From positions 123,345-187,344 of the forward strand of contig NZ_LN889813.1 in the NCBI RefSeq assembly GCF_900009145.1: 64,000 nt of DNA, read 5' to 3'. Source of the DNA: Planktothrix tepida PCC 9214 (lineage in GTDB: Bacteria; Cyanobacteriota; Cyanobacteriia; Cyanobacteriales; Microcoleaceae). Positions 18,702 to 29,294 of the stretch are shown piece after piece. Positions within the stretch are counted from its first letter, which is position 1; every line of letters begins with the position of its first letter. Below the pieces are notes generated by a model. It saw nothing but the letters and a program-made list of their open reading frames with translations. It was not told where the DNA came from and made no database searches. Both the position numbers and the translations under genes were made by a program.

Positions 18702-21700
18702 CTATAAAAATGGAAAACCTCCATATTTATTAATAATTTGGTCAATATCCATCATGGTTGCGATCGTTTCGTCCAAGATAGAAATAATATTTTGATAATG
18801 CGATAGGTCATCAAAGCTAAGTTCGCGGTTTTTGCGGTCTTTGAGCCATTTCTGACAGACTTGATAACCCCCGATATAAAAGTTCCAAATATGGGGCGGA
18901 ATGTTGGCAAAATATTGCTCTGAGTTAATCCAGATTTGTTGTTGGGTTTCGTTGTATTTGACTTGTTCAACAAGGTTAGAACCTGCTACGGGATAACTGC
19001 TAATTTCAGTTCCCGTTGCTTTCATTAAATGGAGTTGTACTAATTTTTCGCCTTGGTTTGCAAGTTCCCAAAATAGTTTTTTATTGCTGGTGAGGGGGAC
19101 TCGCGGAAAGTCAATTTTCAGAAATTCGGCATAACGTTGGCGGTATTCTGGCGAATGAAAAACAGCATAGATATAGTTAAAGATGTCTTCTGGTGCAAAG
19201 TTTTTGACTTGATCCCCTTTACCATCAGGGAGAAATTCTAAACCTAGTTTTTCGGAAAGTTCGTTAATAAATTCTGGTGCTAGGTTTGGGCGGCGACCAT
19301 TTGGGGAGTTGGTTGGTTCGAGTTCAAATAGGGTTGGGGTGTTGGTTGGGTAAAGATAGAGAGGGAAAATATATGTTCTCTCACGGGTTTCGAGAGAGAC
19401 AGCATTACCATCAGTGATATTTTCTGTTACAAAAATATGGCGAAAATTATTGTTAACTTGTCGATTAGTACATAAAGCAAGATTGTCATTTTGAAATAAA
19501 TGATCCATTACTTCGCCACGAGGCATACTATGAAATCCTCTTGATCTGCCTGTATAATATGTATGTCTAATATCGAAAGGACGATATAAGACTTTTGCAA
19601 TATGATCGCTATAAGCTCCAGAAGTTTTGATGTCTTTTTGTGCTAGTTCAACTGTCCAGTCACGTGTATCTTTATCCAGATCCAGTTGTAATTTAAGTTC
19701 TTGGATAGGAAAATCTTTGAATTGATTAAGTATATTTATTAAGTTTTGCTCATCAAAGTGAATAGTTATTCTATCTCTTGAAGTTGATATACCAACGCTA
19801 TTAATCTTAAATATTTGAGTAATTTGATAATTATTAAAATATTCAGTCTGTAGATCAATATTTTGAGGACTAAGTAAATAAAAATCGGGTGTAGAATCTA
19901 ATTTTTCCCACTCAGTCGAACTAATATCATTTTCCTCCAACCAATGATACTTACCACCAACTAACTGCTTATTCTCATAAACCTCTCTGCTTCCCCACAA
20001 ATCAGCATGATAAACCTTAGCTAAATTCTGCTGACTGTTTTGATACTTGATAAAAATCCCGATCGCTACCCCTTGCTGAATATCAAAAACATTTTTATCA
20101 GGTAAACCATCGGGACAAACTTCTTTTTTCTTGCTATTGCCATGTAAATCTAAAACATAAATCTCATCAAAAGTTTGCATCAAATTTTGACGCATTCCCC
20201 TAAAAGTCGGATTATCTAAATAACCATGATTAGTAATAAACGCCACCACTCCATAACCAGTTTCCGCAATTCGATGTTGAGCAAAACGGATAAACTTTAC
20301 ATAATCATCTAGTAAACCTTTAGGATTTCTCTCACCAAGAGGCTTTCCATCAACTTGATAATAATCCTTTACCAAATTTACAATCCAAGGATCAGTATTG
20401 ATCGACTCATAGGAATAAGGAGGATTGCCTAAAATCACCATCACAGGCGTATCCTGCTTAACCCCCTTCGCCGCTTCCGCTTCATCCCGAATGCGATTCA
20501 AAAAACCATCCGCCGCAGGAATTTGAAACGCCTCCTGCAAAGTATTTGTTAAATAAATTTTTAAACGCTCATCTGAACTAAAATCATAACCCAAAGCTTG
20601 AAGTTGTAACCCTAACTTCATGTGTGCCACGGTATAGGGAGCCATCAACAACTCAAACCCAAATAAACGCGGTAACAAATGCTGACTCACATAACTAGAC
20701 CACATCCCCTTCTGATTTTTGAAACCCTCATAAATATGCTCAATTACACTGTGCATAAACGTCCCCGTCCCCACCGCCGGATCAAGGATTAACACCTGAT
20801 GAGTTTCAATTTTTCCCTCATCCTTCGGATTATTAACGTGAATCTTTTTAGAATCTGCTAAACCTTTTTTAATTCCAAACTTCTCCTTGAGAATATAATC
20901 CACACTCCGCACAATATAGGAAACCACAGGCTCAGGGGTATAGTAAACTCCCCGTGACTCCCGCATTTTGGGGTCATATTCCGCTAAGAAAGTCTCATAA
21001 AAATGCACCACCGGATCTTCCCGGCGGCTACGCTTACCAAAATCACTCAAAATGCCCGACATATCCGTTTGCTGTAAAATACTCGCTAAAGTATCCACCG
21101 CCCAAGTGATGCGATCATCTAGTTCTGAACCTGCAATCTGATTAAAAATACCGCGTAAAAATGGATTTGTTTTGGGTAAGCGAAACCCCGCCGTCTCCCT
21201 TGAAAATGTACTGACTTGATCCGTATTGCAACGCGCCGCAAATAACCCATAGCAAATCGTTTGAGCATACATATCCGCAAACTGCTCACCCGTCAAATCT
21301 CGAATTAATACCCTTTGAAAAGATTCTAATTGCTGCCGCAACATCCCACCGCGATCGCTATCTTTTAGCGCTGTATTAATCGCATCCCGAATTAACTGTG
21401 CCAAAGCCGCCATCTTTTTAGCTAAAGCTTTGGGTGTTGTCACCTGCACAACCTTAGTTAATAGAAATTGTCGCAAAAGCTGATCAACCTGTGCAATTCC
21501 ATCAGGATCAGGCTTAATTTTCTTTTGCTTATCAAAAGTAGCTACAGCCGCCGATAGTCGTAACTCACCACCCACATACCACCGAAATTCTAAATGATCC
21601 GTTAAAATCAAGTTCCCCAAGGCATTGAAATAACGCTGCATTTGGTTTTTCTTTTCCAAACTCTTTAGCGAAATACCAATATCTTTAGCCTCAAGATGTC

Positions 21701-21899
21701 CAATTTCTAAAGCTCCCTGTCCAATCCAAAAATCTGGCGCACCACAAGCAATCCGCTTTGGCTCATTTACCGCCAAAATGTCATTACCAAAAGATTCCAG
21801 CAATTTTTTCAAAGCAGGACGATAGGTATGCTCTGTCCCATTACCCTTTTGATAAATCTGCGTAACATCTTGTAAATAGGCCTGAATTTGATGAGTCAT
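18702..21899 (-). CDS. Type ISP-like single-chain restriction-modification enzyme (nuclease-methylase-specificity), no helicase
   Basis: Predicted DNA adenine methyltransferase fused to a nuclease and a target-recognition domain. The N-terminus has a PD-(D/E)XK site: GAPDFWI (D56) and GHLEAKD (E70, K72). The gamma-type N6-adenine methylase follows, with SAM motif DPAVGTGTF from D373 and catalytic NPPY at 492-495. The C-terminal third resembles the type ISP specificity domain (RPFDIRHTYYTGRS, SPEYRQRYAEFLKIDFPR). At 1065 residues it lacks the helicase of LlaGI-type ISP enzymes (about 1500-1600 residues), so it could act as a type IIG-like enzyme. The gene is intact and alone. A cytosolic role in defence against foreign DNA is inferred. 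Confidence 0.85.
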   Translation of the reverse strand: MTHQIQAYLQDVTQIYQKGNGTEHTYRPALKKLLESFGNDILAVNEPKRIACGAPDFWIGQGALEIGHLEAKDIGISLKSLEKKNQMQRYFNALGNLILTDHLEFRWYVGGELRLSAAVATFDKQKKIKPDPDGIAQVDQLLRQFLLTKVVQVTTPKALAKKMAALAQLIRDAINTALKDSDRGGMLRQQLESFQRVLIRDLTGEQFADMYAQTICYGLFAARCNTDQVSTFSRETAGFRLPKTNPFLRGIFNQIAGSELDDRITWAVDTLASILQQTDMSGILSDFGKRSRREDPVVHFYETFLAEYDPKMRESRGVYYTPEPVVSYIVRSVDYILKEKFGIKKGLADSKKIHVNNPKDEGKIETHQVLILDPAVGTGTFMHSVIEHIYEGFKNQKGMWSSYVSQHLLPRLFGFELLMAPYTVAHMKLGLQLQALGYDFSSDERLKIYLTNTLQEAFQIPAADGFLNRIRDEAEAAKGVKQDTPVMVILGNPPYSYESINTDPWIVNLVKDYYQVDGKPLGERNPKGLLDDYVKFIRFAQHRIAETGYGVVAFITNHGYLDNPTFRGMRQNLMQTFDEIYVLDLHGNSKKKEVCPDGLPDKNVFDIQQGVAIGIFIKYQNSQQNLAKVYHADLWGSREVYENKQLVGGKYHWLEENDISSTEWEKLDSTPDFYLLSPQNIDLQTEYFNNYQITQIFKINSVGISTSRDRITIHFDEQNLINILNQFKDFPIQELKLQLDLDKDTRDWTVELAQKDIKTSGAYSDHIAKVLYRPFDIRHTYYTGRSRGFHSMPRGEVMDHLFQNDNLALCTNRQVNNNFRHIFVTENITDGNAVSLETRERTYIFPLYLYPTNTPTLFELEPTNSPNGRRPNLAPEFINELSEKLGLEFLPDGKGDQVKNFAPEDIFNYIYAVFHSPEYRQRYAEFLKIDFPRVPLTSNKKLFWELANQGEKLVQLHLMKATGTEISSYPVAGSNLVEQVKYNETQQQIWINSEQYFANIPPHIWNFYIGGYQVCQKWLKDRKNRELSFDDLSHYQNIISILDETIATMMDIDQIINKYGGFPFL

Positions 21900-21990
21900 G
21901 ATAAATTTTCCACTATCAGACTATTTTAACAACAATCCCCCACCTCGAAATTTTTGGGCTTCTTTTTACCTCTTTTGTCCTGGGAGATAA

Positions 21991-23463
21991 TTAATTTAAG
22001 GTTTTAATCGTTAAAACTTGGGGAGGTGTTGCATCCGGGGGATAACGAAAATCGACTCTAACAAAACGAGAAGATTGGGGGGGTAATTTTAATTTAACTA
22101 ACGGGTCAACAATTTGTCCTCGACGATGCCATAAGTGCAGATATTTAACAATTGTTTTTCCTTGTTCATCTTCATATCTTAACCGCACCGTTCCTCGAAA
22201 AAACGGAAAATCTAAGGGCGGTTGTCTAAAAATTAATCCATTTTTCGATAAAGTTTCTTCTTTAAAAGGGGTTTCTAAAGTAATCGTTACCCTTTGAGTT
22301 TCATCCGTTGCATTCAATAACGGGATATGTAAATCATAATGTACGCCATAATTGCCATGAGATTCATAGGCAGTATCAGGATAACGTACAATTAACGGTG
22401 CGGCTTGCACTTGTTTCGTTCCTAATGTTCCCGCCCGGACGGTACTAATGGGAAAAGAAATCCCTTTTCCTTGATTAGGAATGGTTAGAGAATCTTTGCC
22501 CTCATCGACTAAATCTGCTTCCCAGGTTGCCCCTTTTTGAACTCCCGCCACCCGACTATAAATTAACTGACCTCCCGTTTGTTCTGGAGGAGTAGGTATT
22601 TTATCGCGGGGTTGTGCTAAAGTGCCATTATCAAGTAACTGTTGCCATTCTTCTAAAGTTGGCGCCCGTTCCTTGCCATCAGGGTGCATCTTCGCAAATT
22701 GGGCTAAACTAGCCATATAAATTGCAGCCGGGGCGGAATCATCGGTTTTGCCCCGAACCCTCAACCGCATAAACGTTGAACGCCCATTTACCGGACGGTC
22801 TAACCCCTTTACTGGGATGGGTAAATTCATTAACATTTGACTTTCACCAGGGCCAAGTTCTAAGGTTTCAGGAAATTCAGATTGGCGCTTTTCCCTTAAA
22901 ACATCATCAACGGCCCGAATTCCTGGCCCGGAATAAATCTCACCTTTGGTATTATCACTGATAGTCGGTTTTTCTTTAAAAGGAGCATCTGGCTCCAATA
23001 AATAACTTGCGGCTGATAAGACTTCAACCGTAACAGGTTCAGCATCAGGATTATGAACGATTAACCCCAAATACAAGGTTTTTAAATCAGGAGGGGCCTG
23101 GGTAAAATGATGAGCAAAAACTTCAAACTCTCCCGTTAAAAGATATTCTAAATGGGCTTCAGGATGACTACGCCATCCCCCCGGAAAGGTTGAGAGTAAA
23201 ATCCCTTCCTGTTTAATCCATTCTGGACTATTGCTATTAAACATTAACACCTCATCCAGGTTCCCTGGTAAGGGACGGACTTCGTTGTCAGCAATAATTT
23301 CGAGTGGCGGTAAGGCATTGGCAAAGGGCAACCGAGGCAAAACGGTGGGAAACCGTTCAACAATGACCATTTGGCGAAATAAAATTCCTCCGACCGCACC
23401 TCCCACCGCAGACAGGCCAACAATTAAAATAGAAATTACCCGACGTAAGATTTGATCTTTCAT
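21991..23463 (-). CDS. DUF3370 protein
   Basis: A 490-residue protein of the cyanobacterial DUF3370 family. The N-terminus has a membrane anchor or signal segment (ISILIVGLSAVGGAVGGILF) after a basic start, so the rest is probably periplasmic. The rest looks beta-rich, with recognisable stretches ILLSTFPGGWRSHPEAHLEY, GPGESQMLMNLPIPV and NYGVHYDLHIPLLN. Function unknown. It is divergent from alaS, with only about 40 bp between starts. Confidence 0.85.
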   Translation of the reverse strand: MKDQILRRVISILIVGLSAVGGAVGGILFRQMVIVERFPTVLPRLPFANALPPLEIIADNEVRPLPGNLDEVLMFNSNSPEWIKQEGILLSTFPGGWRSHPEAHLEYLLTGEFEVFAHHFTQAPPDLKTLYLGLIVHNPDAEPVTVEVLSAASYLLEPDAPFKEKPTISDNTKGEIYSGPGIRAVDDVLREKRQSEFPETLELGPGESQMLMNLPIPVKGLDRPVNGRSTFMRLRVRGKTDDSAPAAIYMASLAQFAKMHPDGKERAPTLEEWQQLLDNGTLAQPRDKIPTPPEQTGGQLIYSRVAGVQKGATWEADLVDEGKDSLTIPNQGKGISFPISTVRAGTLGTKQVQAAPLIVRYPDTAYESHGNYGVHYDLHIPLLNATDETQRVTITLETPFKEETLSKNGLIFRQPPLDFPFFRGTVRLRYEDEQGKTIVKYLHLWHRRGQIVDPLVKLKLPPQSSRFVRVDFRYPPDATPPQVLTIKTLN

Positions 23464-23505
23464 TTATGCTGAAAGGTTGGTCTGATTTTTTTTAAAGTGA
23501 GTGTT

Positions 23506-26136
23506 ATGACTTTTTTCCCTAAATTTTCCACTGGCAGCGAAATTCGTCAAAAATTTCTCAACTTCTATGCCGAAAGAGGGCATAAAATTCTGCCGAGTGC
23601 GTCTTTAGTTCCTGAAGACCCGACGGTTTTGTTAACCATTGCCGGGATGCTACCCTTTAAACCGATATTTCTGGGACAGCGACAACCGGAATTTCCTCGT
23701 GCCACCACCTCCCAAAAATGTATCCGTACTAATGATATTGAAAATGTAGGCAGAACAGCCAGACACCACACATTTTTTGAAATGTTGGGTAATTTTAGCT
23801 TTGGAGATTATTTTAAAGAACAAGCGATCGCATGGGGATGGGAAATTTCAACCAAAGTGTTTGAGTTACCTCCAGAACGCTTAGTCGTGAGTGTATTCGA
23901 GGAAGATGACGAAGCTTTTGCCATCTGGCGCGACAAAATTGGGGTTCCTCCCCAACGCATTAAACGCATGGGAGAAGCGGATAACTTTTGGAAATCTGGC
24001 CCCACTGGCCCCTGTGGCCCCTGTTCAGAGATTTATTATGATTTTCATCCTGAACGCGGCGAGGAGAATATTGATTTAGAAGATGATACTCGGTTTATTG
24101 AGTTTTATAACTTGGTTTTCATGCAGTATAACCGAGATAATGATGGCAATTTAACCCCGTTACAGAATAAAAATATTGATACGGGAATGGGGTTAGAACG
24201 GATGGCACAAATTCTGCAACAGGTTCCCAATAATTACGAAACGGATCTGATTTTTCCGATTATTAAAACCGCCGCCGAAATTGCCAAAATCGATTATCAC
24301 AAATCTGACGAGAAAACTAAAGTCTCCCTAAAAGTGATTGGGGATCATATTCGGGCAGTTGTACATTTAATTGCCGATGGCGTTACGGCTTCTAATATTG
24401 GACGGGGTTATATTTTACGGCGCTTAATTCGGCGGGTCGTTCGTCATGGTCGGTTAATTGGAATTAACGGAGAATTTACAACCCAAGTGGCTGAAACTGC
24501 CATTCAATTATCGGAAGCAGCTTATCCGAATGTGCGTCAACGGGAAAGTGCAATTAAGGGGGAATTACAAAGAGAAGAAACCCGGTTCTTGGAAACCTTA
24601 GAACGGGGTGAAAAACTGTTAGCGGAAATTATTGATAAAGCTAAGAGTGAAATTTCCGGTCAAGATGCTTTCGTGTTATATGACACCTACGGTTTCCCCT
24701 TAGAATTAACGCAAGAAGTTGCTGAAGAAAATGGGTTAACGGTGGATAGTGAAGGCTTTGAAACGGCAATGGAAGAACAGCGCCGCCGTTCTCAAGATGC
24801 CCATGAAACGATTGATTTGACCGTTCAAGGCAGTTTAGATCAACTCGCAGAACATATTCACTCAACGGAATTTTTAGGCTATACGTTGTTAGCTTCGGAT
24901 GCTAAAGTTGAAGCAGTTTTAGTCAATGGAAAACCCATTGAGGAAGCAGAAGCGGGAACGGAAATTCAAGTAATTTTGAATAAAACGCCCTTCTATGCCG
25001 AGTCTGGGGGACAAATTGGCGATCGCGGTTATTTAAGTTATGGTGATACCGTGATTCGGGTTCATGATGTTAAAAAAGAATCCAATATTTTCATCCATTT
25101 TGGACGAATTGAACGGGGAAGAGTGACCCCAGGAATGACCTTAAATGCCCAAATTGATCGCGCTTGTCGTCGTCGTGCCCAAGCAAACCATACGGCAACC
25201 CATTTGTTACAATCAGCGTTAAAATTAATCGTCGATCCCTCCATTTCTCAAGCGGGTTCTTTAGTAGATTTTGAACGCTTACGGTTTGATTTTAATTGTC
25301 CGCGTGGGTTAACAACTGAAGAACTGCAACAAGTTGAAGATCAAGTCAATAGTTGGATCACGGAAGCTCATCCGGCCGTAATTGCAGAAATGGCATTAGA
25401 AGAAGCCAAAGCTAAAGGCGCTACCGCTATGTTTGGAGAAAAATATTCAGACGTGGTGCGGGTGGTAGATTATTCTGGGGTTTCGATGGAATTATGCGGG
25501 GGAACTCATGTGAGTAATACCGCAGAAATTGGGCTATTTAAGATTATTTCAGAAACGGGAATTGCATCAGGAATTCGACGTATTGAAGCCGTAGCCGGAC
25601 AGTCGGTTTTAGAGTATTTGAAAGTTCGGGATACGGTGGTAAAAGATTTAGGCGATCGCTTTAAAGCCAAACCTGAAGAATTACCAGACCGCATTACTAA
25701 TTTACAACAAGAGTTAAAAACCACTCAGAAACAATTAGAAGGAGTTAAAGCGGAATTAGCGATCGCCAAATCCGAACAATTATTAACAACGGCTGAAACC
25801 ATTGGTGAGTTTAAATTAATTGTTGCAGAACTGAATGATGCAGATGCAGAATCATTAAAAACCGCCGCAGAACGTCTCCAACAAAAGTTAGGAGAAAGTG
25901 CGGTTGTGTTAGGTTCAGCAACAACGGATGGTAAAGTTAATTTTGTTGCAGCGTTCAGTAAAGCTGTTAATAATAAAGGCTTACAAGCGGGTAAATTCAT
26001 TGGCGGTATTGCCAAAATTTGCGGCGGTGGCGGTGGCGGTCGTCCGAATTTAGCGCAAGCAGGAGGACGGGATGCGACGAAGTTAAAAGAAGCGTTAGAG
26101 AGCGCAAAAATGCAGTTAATTGATGGGTTGAAATAA
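23506..26136 (+). CDS. alaS: Alanyl-tRNA synthetase
   Basis: Charges tRNA-Ala and edits Ser/Gly mischarging. The class II catalytic core starts with [20 protein letters not shown], then [22 protein letters not shown] and [11 protein letters not shown]. The editing domain has HTATH (His562, His566, numbered from the ATG) and CGGTH (Cys664, His668). The C-Ala domain follows a coiled region ([19 protein letters not shown]) and ends in [18 protein letters not shown] chose ATG at 23506; an in-frame GTG at 23497 would add three residues. Full length at 876-879 residues. Confidence 0.97.
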   Translation: MTFFPKFSTGSEIRQKFLNFYAERGHKILPSASLVPEDPTVLLTIAGMLPFKPIFLGQRQPEFPRATTSQKCIRTNDIENVGRTARHHTFFEMLGNFSFGDYFKEQAIAWGWEISTKVFELPPERLVVSVFEEDDEAFAIWRDKIGVPPQRIKRMGEADNFWKSGPTGPCGPCSEIYYDFHPERGEENIDLEDDTRFIEFYNLVFMQYNRDNDGNLTPLQNKNIDTGMGLERMAQILQQVPNNYETDLIFPIIKTAAEIAKIDYHKSDEKTKVSLKVIGDHIRAVVHLIADGVTASNIGRGYILRRLIRRVVRHGRLIGINGEFTTQVAETAIQLSEAAYPNVRQRESAIKGELQREETRFLETLERGEKLLAEIIDKAKSEISGQDAFVLYDTYGFPLELTQEVAEENGLTVDSEGFETAMEEQRRRSQDAHETIDLTVQGSLDQLAEHIHSTEFLGYTLLASDAKVEAVLVNGKPIEEAEAGTEIQVILNKTPFYAESGGQIGDRGYLSYGDTVIRVHDVKKESNIFIHFGRIERGRVTPGMTLNAQIDRACRRRAQANHTATHLLQSALKLIVDPSISQAGSLVDFERLRFDFNCPRGLTTEELQQVEDQVNSWITEAHPAVIAEMALEEAKAKGATAMFGEKYSDVVRVVDYSGVSMELCGGTHVSNTAEIGLFKIISETGIASGIRRIEAVAGQSVLEYLKVRDTVVKDLGDRFKAKPEELPDRITNLQQELKTTQKQLEGVKAELAIAKSEQLLTTAETIGEFKLIVAELNDADAESLKTAAERLQQKLGESAVVLGSATTDGKVNFVAAFSKAVNNKGLQAGKFIGGIAKICGGGGGGRPNLAQAGGRDATKLKEALESAKMQLIDGLK

Positions 26137-26153
26137 GTTAACCTATGCCTTAA

Positions 26154-26180
26154 CCCCTCCCCGATCAGCAGGGGGTTTTC
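26154..26180 (+). terminator. Possible alaS terminator
   Basis: CCCCT...AGGGG followed by GTTTTC lies 17 bp after the alaS stop. The stem is short and the loop long, so this is a modest candidate. Confidence 0.4.
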
Positions 26181-26200
26181 AAAGTCAGGGGTAAAAAGGA

Positions 26201-26251
26201 AAATAAAAGTGATCTTTTTTTGATAAAATTAAAAAGAGATCACTTTTATTT
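26201..26251. repeat. 15-bp perfect inverted repeat, AT-rich
   Basis: AAATAAAAGTGATCT (26201-26215) and AGATCACTTTTATTT (26237-26251) are perfect complements, extended inward by T/A tracts after one mismatch. It lies between alaS and the transposase remnant. It could be a bidirectional terminator or the scar of a transposon end. Confidence 0.65.
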
Positions 26252-26282
26252 GGTTTTAAAAAAATCATGTTAAACAGTATAA

Positions 26283-26575
26283 TTGAACAGTAGTAAGGCA
26301 ACAACTCAGGCAATAATTGAGAGCAAAAATGATTATTTAATTACGGCAAAAGGCAATCAATTTAAATTACACAAGCGAATAAAAATTTTAGCACAAATTG
26401 AAAAAACTTTAACAGTATATGAAGAAAAAGATGTCAGTCATGGACGAAATGTTAGCAGAAAAGTATCAGTATTTGATAGCCAGAATGTAAACCATAAAAA
26501 TTATCCTCATCTTCAAAGTTTTATTGAGGTAGAAAGAACAGGTTTTCGGGGTGACAAAGAATATAATGAGACTTT
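26283..26575 (+). pseudogene. ISAs1-type transposase fragment
   Basis: An open stretch without a proper start encodes a central piece of an ISAs1-like DDE transposase. Support: the hallmark IIESKNDYLITAKGNQFKLHKRI (compare the family pattern DY-x-KGNQ-x-L) and a following FIEVERTGF. The N-terminal and C-terminal thirds are missing. The frame is cut at 26576 by the inverted-repeat element, inside which a stop occurs at 26615. Not functional. Confidence 0.75.
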
Positions 26576-26768
26576 ATATCCCTCTTCTGTCACTCTCCGA
26601 GAGGTCGATCTCTAAAACCTTTATCAGTCAGCCAATACAAGCTATCCTATTACAAAAACGAAGTTTTTGTATTTGTTAGTAGAAATAAATCTTGCGATCG
26701 CAAAGCCTGCAAAAGCTCTAAAATCCAGAAATATCAAAAGTTTTCGGAGAGTGACAGAAGAGGGATAT
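26576..26768. mobile_element. 193-bp element with perfect 25-bp inverted ends (MITE-like)
   Basis: The 25 bases at 26576-26600 (ATATCCCTCTTCTGTC...) are exactly repeated in inverse orientation at 26744-26768. The 143-bp interior has no coding capacity and holds a smaller hairpin (ACAAAAAC/GTTTTTGT, about 26654-26672). The element interrupts the ISAs1-type fragment. No target duplication is obvious. Confidence 0.65.
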
Positions 26769-26927
26769 GAGGGCTGGTGGTGGAAATCACCAGAAAAAAT
26801 CGGATTTTTGTTTCAAATGACCTTTCAGGTCGCGCTGGGATTCTCGTATTGAGCATCGGTCAAAAAGAGACAGGTAAAATATCTTACTGTTGAATCTTGA
26901 TGCTGCTGGCTGTTGAGGTTCGTCGCC
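26769..26927. other. Unassigned spacer after the MITE-like element
   Basis: The sequence between the inverted-repeat element and the RTX gene has no recognisable gene. It could hold degraded transposon tail sequence. Confidence 0.3.
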
Positions 26928-27992
26928 TTAAATTAAATCAAAATTGTCATCGCTTAACGTTAAGTTTTGACCCATATCTAACAGAGGAGTTGAAATTCCT
27001 TGTTGATCAATATAGTAAAGTAAACCACTTTCAGGATCATAAATTAGATTCGCATTACCTGCATCAGCAGCATTTCCAGAGAAGTTAGCAATGGTTTGGA
27101 ATTCTCCGTTGGCTAATGCACCCGGTACACCTGGAGCAATGGCTGAAAACTCCGCAGCACTTAAGGCAATCACATCTTCTGAAGCGTTAAAATCAGTTAA
27201 TGTATCTTTGCCAAGAGTATTAAAGTCTCCCTCATAGACAAAGGTATCTTTTCCTCCGCCACCGATTAGGAAATCATTTCCTGCCCCTCCAATTAAACTA
27301 TCATTACCTTTATCACCAGAGAGACTATCGTTTCCTTCTCCTCCAACCAAGGTATCGTCACCTTGACCGCCATAGAGATAATCCTTGTCTAACCCACCAT
27401 TGAGGGAGTCATCATCCTCACCGCCATAGAGGGTATCAATCCCTGATCCACCCTCAAGAATATCATCCCCTTTATCACCATAAAGCAGGTCATTATCCTT
27501 ACCACCAACTATCGTATCGTCCTCCGCCCCACCATAAATGGTGTCATCTCCAGAACCCCCATCGAGGGCATCCTTTCCTTTTCCACCAAAGATGAGATCC
27601 TTGCCTTCACCCCCGAAAACCGTATCATCTCCTTCATCACCATAAATGATGTCATCTCCAGAACCACCGAAAATCAAATCATTTCCTTTTCCACCATAAA
27701 TGGTGTCGTTCCCGTCACCACCCAAAAGGCTATCATCTCCTTGCAAACCTAGGATGAAGTCATCACCATCACCGCCATCAATGGCATCATTTTGATCACC
27801 GGCTTTGATGACATCATCCTTTGAACTTCCAGCCAATACATTAGGTTGGTCTAGTGACCCAACCATTACTAAACCTCCATTTTCACCTTCAGATACACTT
27901 ATAGGTGTCGTTGGGCGGTTTTGAATTTGCTGGGCGAGATCAGTTAAAATTTGCTGGTTTGAGGTTATGTCTGGAAATGTAAGGTTTGACAT
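26928..27992 (-). CDS. RTX-type calcium-binding nonapeptide-repeat protein
   Basis: A 354-residue protein. After about 50 residues of non-repeat N-terminus comes a long run of GGxGxDxxx nonapeptides (for example GGDGDDFIL, GGDGNDTIY, GGKGNDLIF, GGAGNDFLI), which bind Ca2+ as a parallel beta roll. The C-terminal region (GGGKDTFVYEGDFNTLGKDT, then LTDFNASEDVIALS) is the usual RTX terminal domain, ending in the short hydrophobic/acidic tail NLTLSDDNFDLI that resembles a type I secretion signal. No enzymatic domain is present, so an extracellular structural or surface role is likely. It lies next to transposon debris and no secretion genes are near. Confidence 0.9.
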   Translation of the reverse strand: MSNLTFPDITSNQQILTDLAQQIQNRPTTPISVSEGENGGLVMVGSLDQPNVLAGSSKDDVIKAGDQNDAIDGGDGDDFILGLQGDDSLLGGDGNDTIYGGKGNDLIFGGSGDDIIYGDEGDDTVFGGEGKDLIFGGKGKDALDGGSGDDTIYGGAEDDTIVGGKDNDLLYGDKGDDILEGGSGIDTLYGGEDDDSLNGGLDKDYLYGGQGDDTLVGGEGNDSLSGDKGNDSLIGGAGNDFLIGGGGKDTFVYEGDFNTLGKDTLTDFNASEDVIALSAAEFSAIAPGVPGALANGEFQTIANFSGNAADAGNANLIYDPESGLLYYIDQQGISTPLLDMGQNLTLSDDNFDLI

Positions 27993-28414
27993 AGTTTTAA
28001 ATTCATTGAAACTGAGCTATCAACTGGAAATGTGATATATAGCAATCGCTACAATACTCTGAGCCTGGATTCAGTCCATTCCTATGTGCGGAACATTCTC
28101 GTTTGTACGCTGGATATGACTTATAAATTAGCCCTAGCTTCACATAAAAACGAAAATAATATTTTTTAAATGAGAGATAATTACAAAAGCTTTAGTAACT
28201 TAAAGCAAAAGGCTTAGTAAATTATAGCAGCTAATTCACCTTATATCTAAAGATAGATGTTTTTATAATTTTTGTCTACTAAAAAAATACGTTTTTTTCA
28301 GGACTATACTAAGGTAAAAAAATTTATATTCCATTTTGTCGTGTGAAATGGAGGCTACAATCGCTGTAATTACGATTTTCTCGTTATTGTTAAGGTAGAG
28401 TCAGCTTTTCCAAG
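27993..28414. other. 422-bp divergent intergenic region
   Basis: AT-rich region between the RTX gene (leftward) and the DUF72 gene (rightward). A hairpin CCATTTT-GTCGTG-TGAAATGG lies near 28333-28353. I see no gene or RNA in it; promoters for both flanking genes must be here. Confidence 0.4.
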
Positions 28415-28423
28415 GTGAATGTT

Positions 28424-29281
28424 ATGGTTCAATTTTATTTAGGCTGTGCGGTTTGGTCGTATAAGAATTGGGTGGGGGAATTGTACCCAGTCGGAAGTCG
28501 TGTGACGGATTTTCTATCCCTGTATAGTCGTCGTTTTAATACAGTTGAAGGAAACACAACATTTTATGCAGTTCCAAATGCAGAAACGGTGACTCGTTGG
28601 GTACAACAAACACCCCCGAATTTTAAGTTTTGTTTAAAATTACCTAAGGATTTAACCCATCAAGGGTTACTGAAACTTGCCATTCCAGGTGCGTTAAGCT
28701 TTATTGAACAAATGCAGCTTTTAGGAACTCATTTAGGGCCGATTTTTGCTCAACTTCCTCCGAGCTATTCCCCTAATTTATTAGAAGATTTGCAAGAATT
28801 TATTCAGGCTTGGCCCCATCAAATTGTTCCGTTAGCAGTAGAAGTTCGTCATCCTGAATGGTTTGAAGAGAATAATTTTAATGAATTAAAACAGCTTTTA
28901 GAATCCTATAACGTGGGACGAGTGATTTTAGATTCCCGTCCTATTTATAGTAGTGATGATGACCCTCAACTGAATTCAGAACGCCCAAAACCTAACGTTC
29001 CCGTAGAATTTAGTATTACGTCTTCGTTTAGTTTAGTTCGGTTTATTTCTCATCCGCAATTATCGATTAATCAACCTTTTTTAGAAGACTGGATAACCCC
29101 GATTCATCACTGGTTAAATCAAGGAAAAGATGTCTATTTTTTTGTTCATTGTCCCCAAGAAGAGCGATCGCCCTCTACCGCTAAATATGTGCAACAATTG
29201 TTAGAACAGCATTCTGTGCCCATTTCTCCCCTTCCTTGGAATCAATTAGAACAAACACCGATACAATTAAGTTTATGGTAA
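28424..29281 (+). CDS. DUF72 (YecE-like) TIM-barrel protein
   Basis: A cytosolic TIM-barrel-type protein of the DUF72/YecE family; the biochemical role is unknown. It opens VQFYLGCAVWSYKNWVGELYP, the family start, and has FNTVEGNTTFYAVP, LGPIFAQLPPSYSP, AVEVRHPEWF and DVYFFVHCPQEERSPS, all typical. An in-frame GTG at 28415 is possible, but AAGGTG at 28412 lies 6-7 nt before ATG 28424, which I prefer. About 285 residues, usual for the family. Confidence 0.88.
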   Translation: MVQFYLGCAVWSYKNWVGELYPVGSRVTDFLSLYSRRFNTVEGNTTFYAVPNAETVTRWVQQTPPNFKFCLKLPKDLTHQGLLKLAIPGALSFIEQMQLLGTHLGPIFAQLPPSYSPNLLEDLQEFIQAWPHQIVPLAVEVRHPEWFEENNFNELKQLLESYNVGRVILDSRPIYSSDDDPQLNSERPKPNVPVEFSITSSFSLVRFISHPQLSINQPFLEDWITPIHHWLNQGKDVYFFVHCPQEERSPSTAKYVQQLLEQHSVPISPLPWNQLEQTPIQLSLW

Positions 29282-29294
29282 ACCCTGAGATGAG

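Noticed and set aside
27000..27850. Repetitive DNA in the RTX gene considered as a mobile or CRISPR repeat
   Set aside because: It is explained by 27-bp codon units for GGxGxDxxx nonapeptides in a single open frame.
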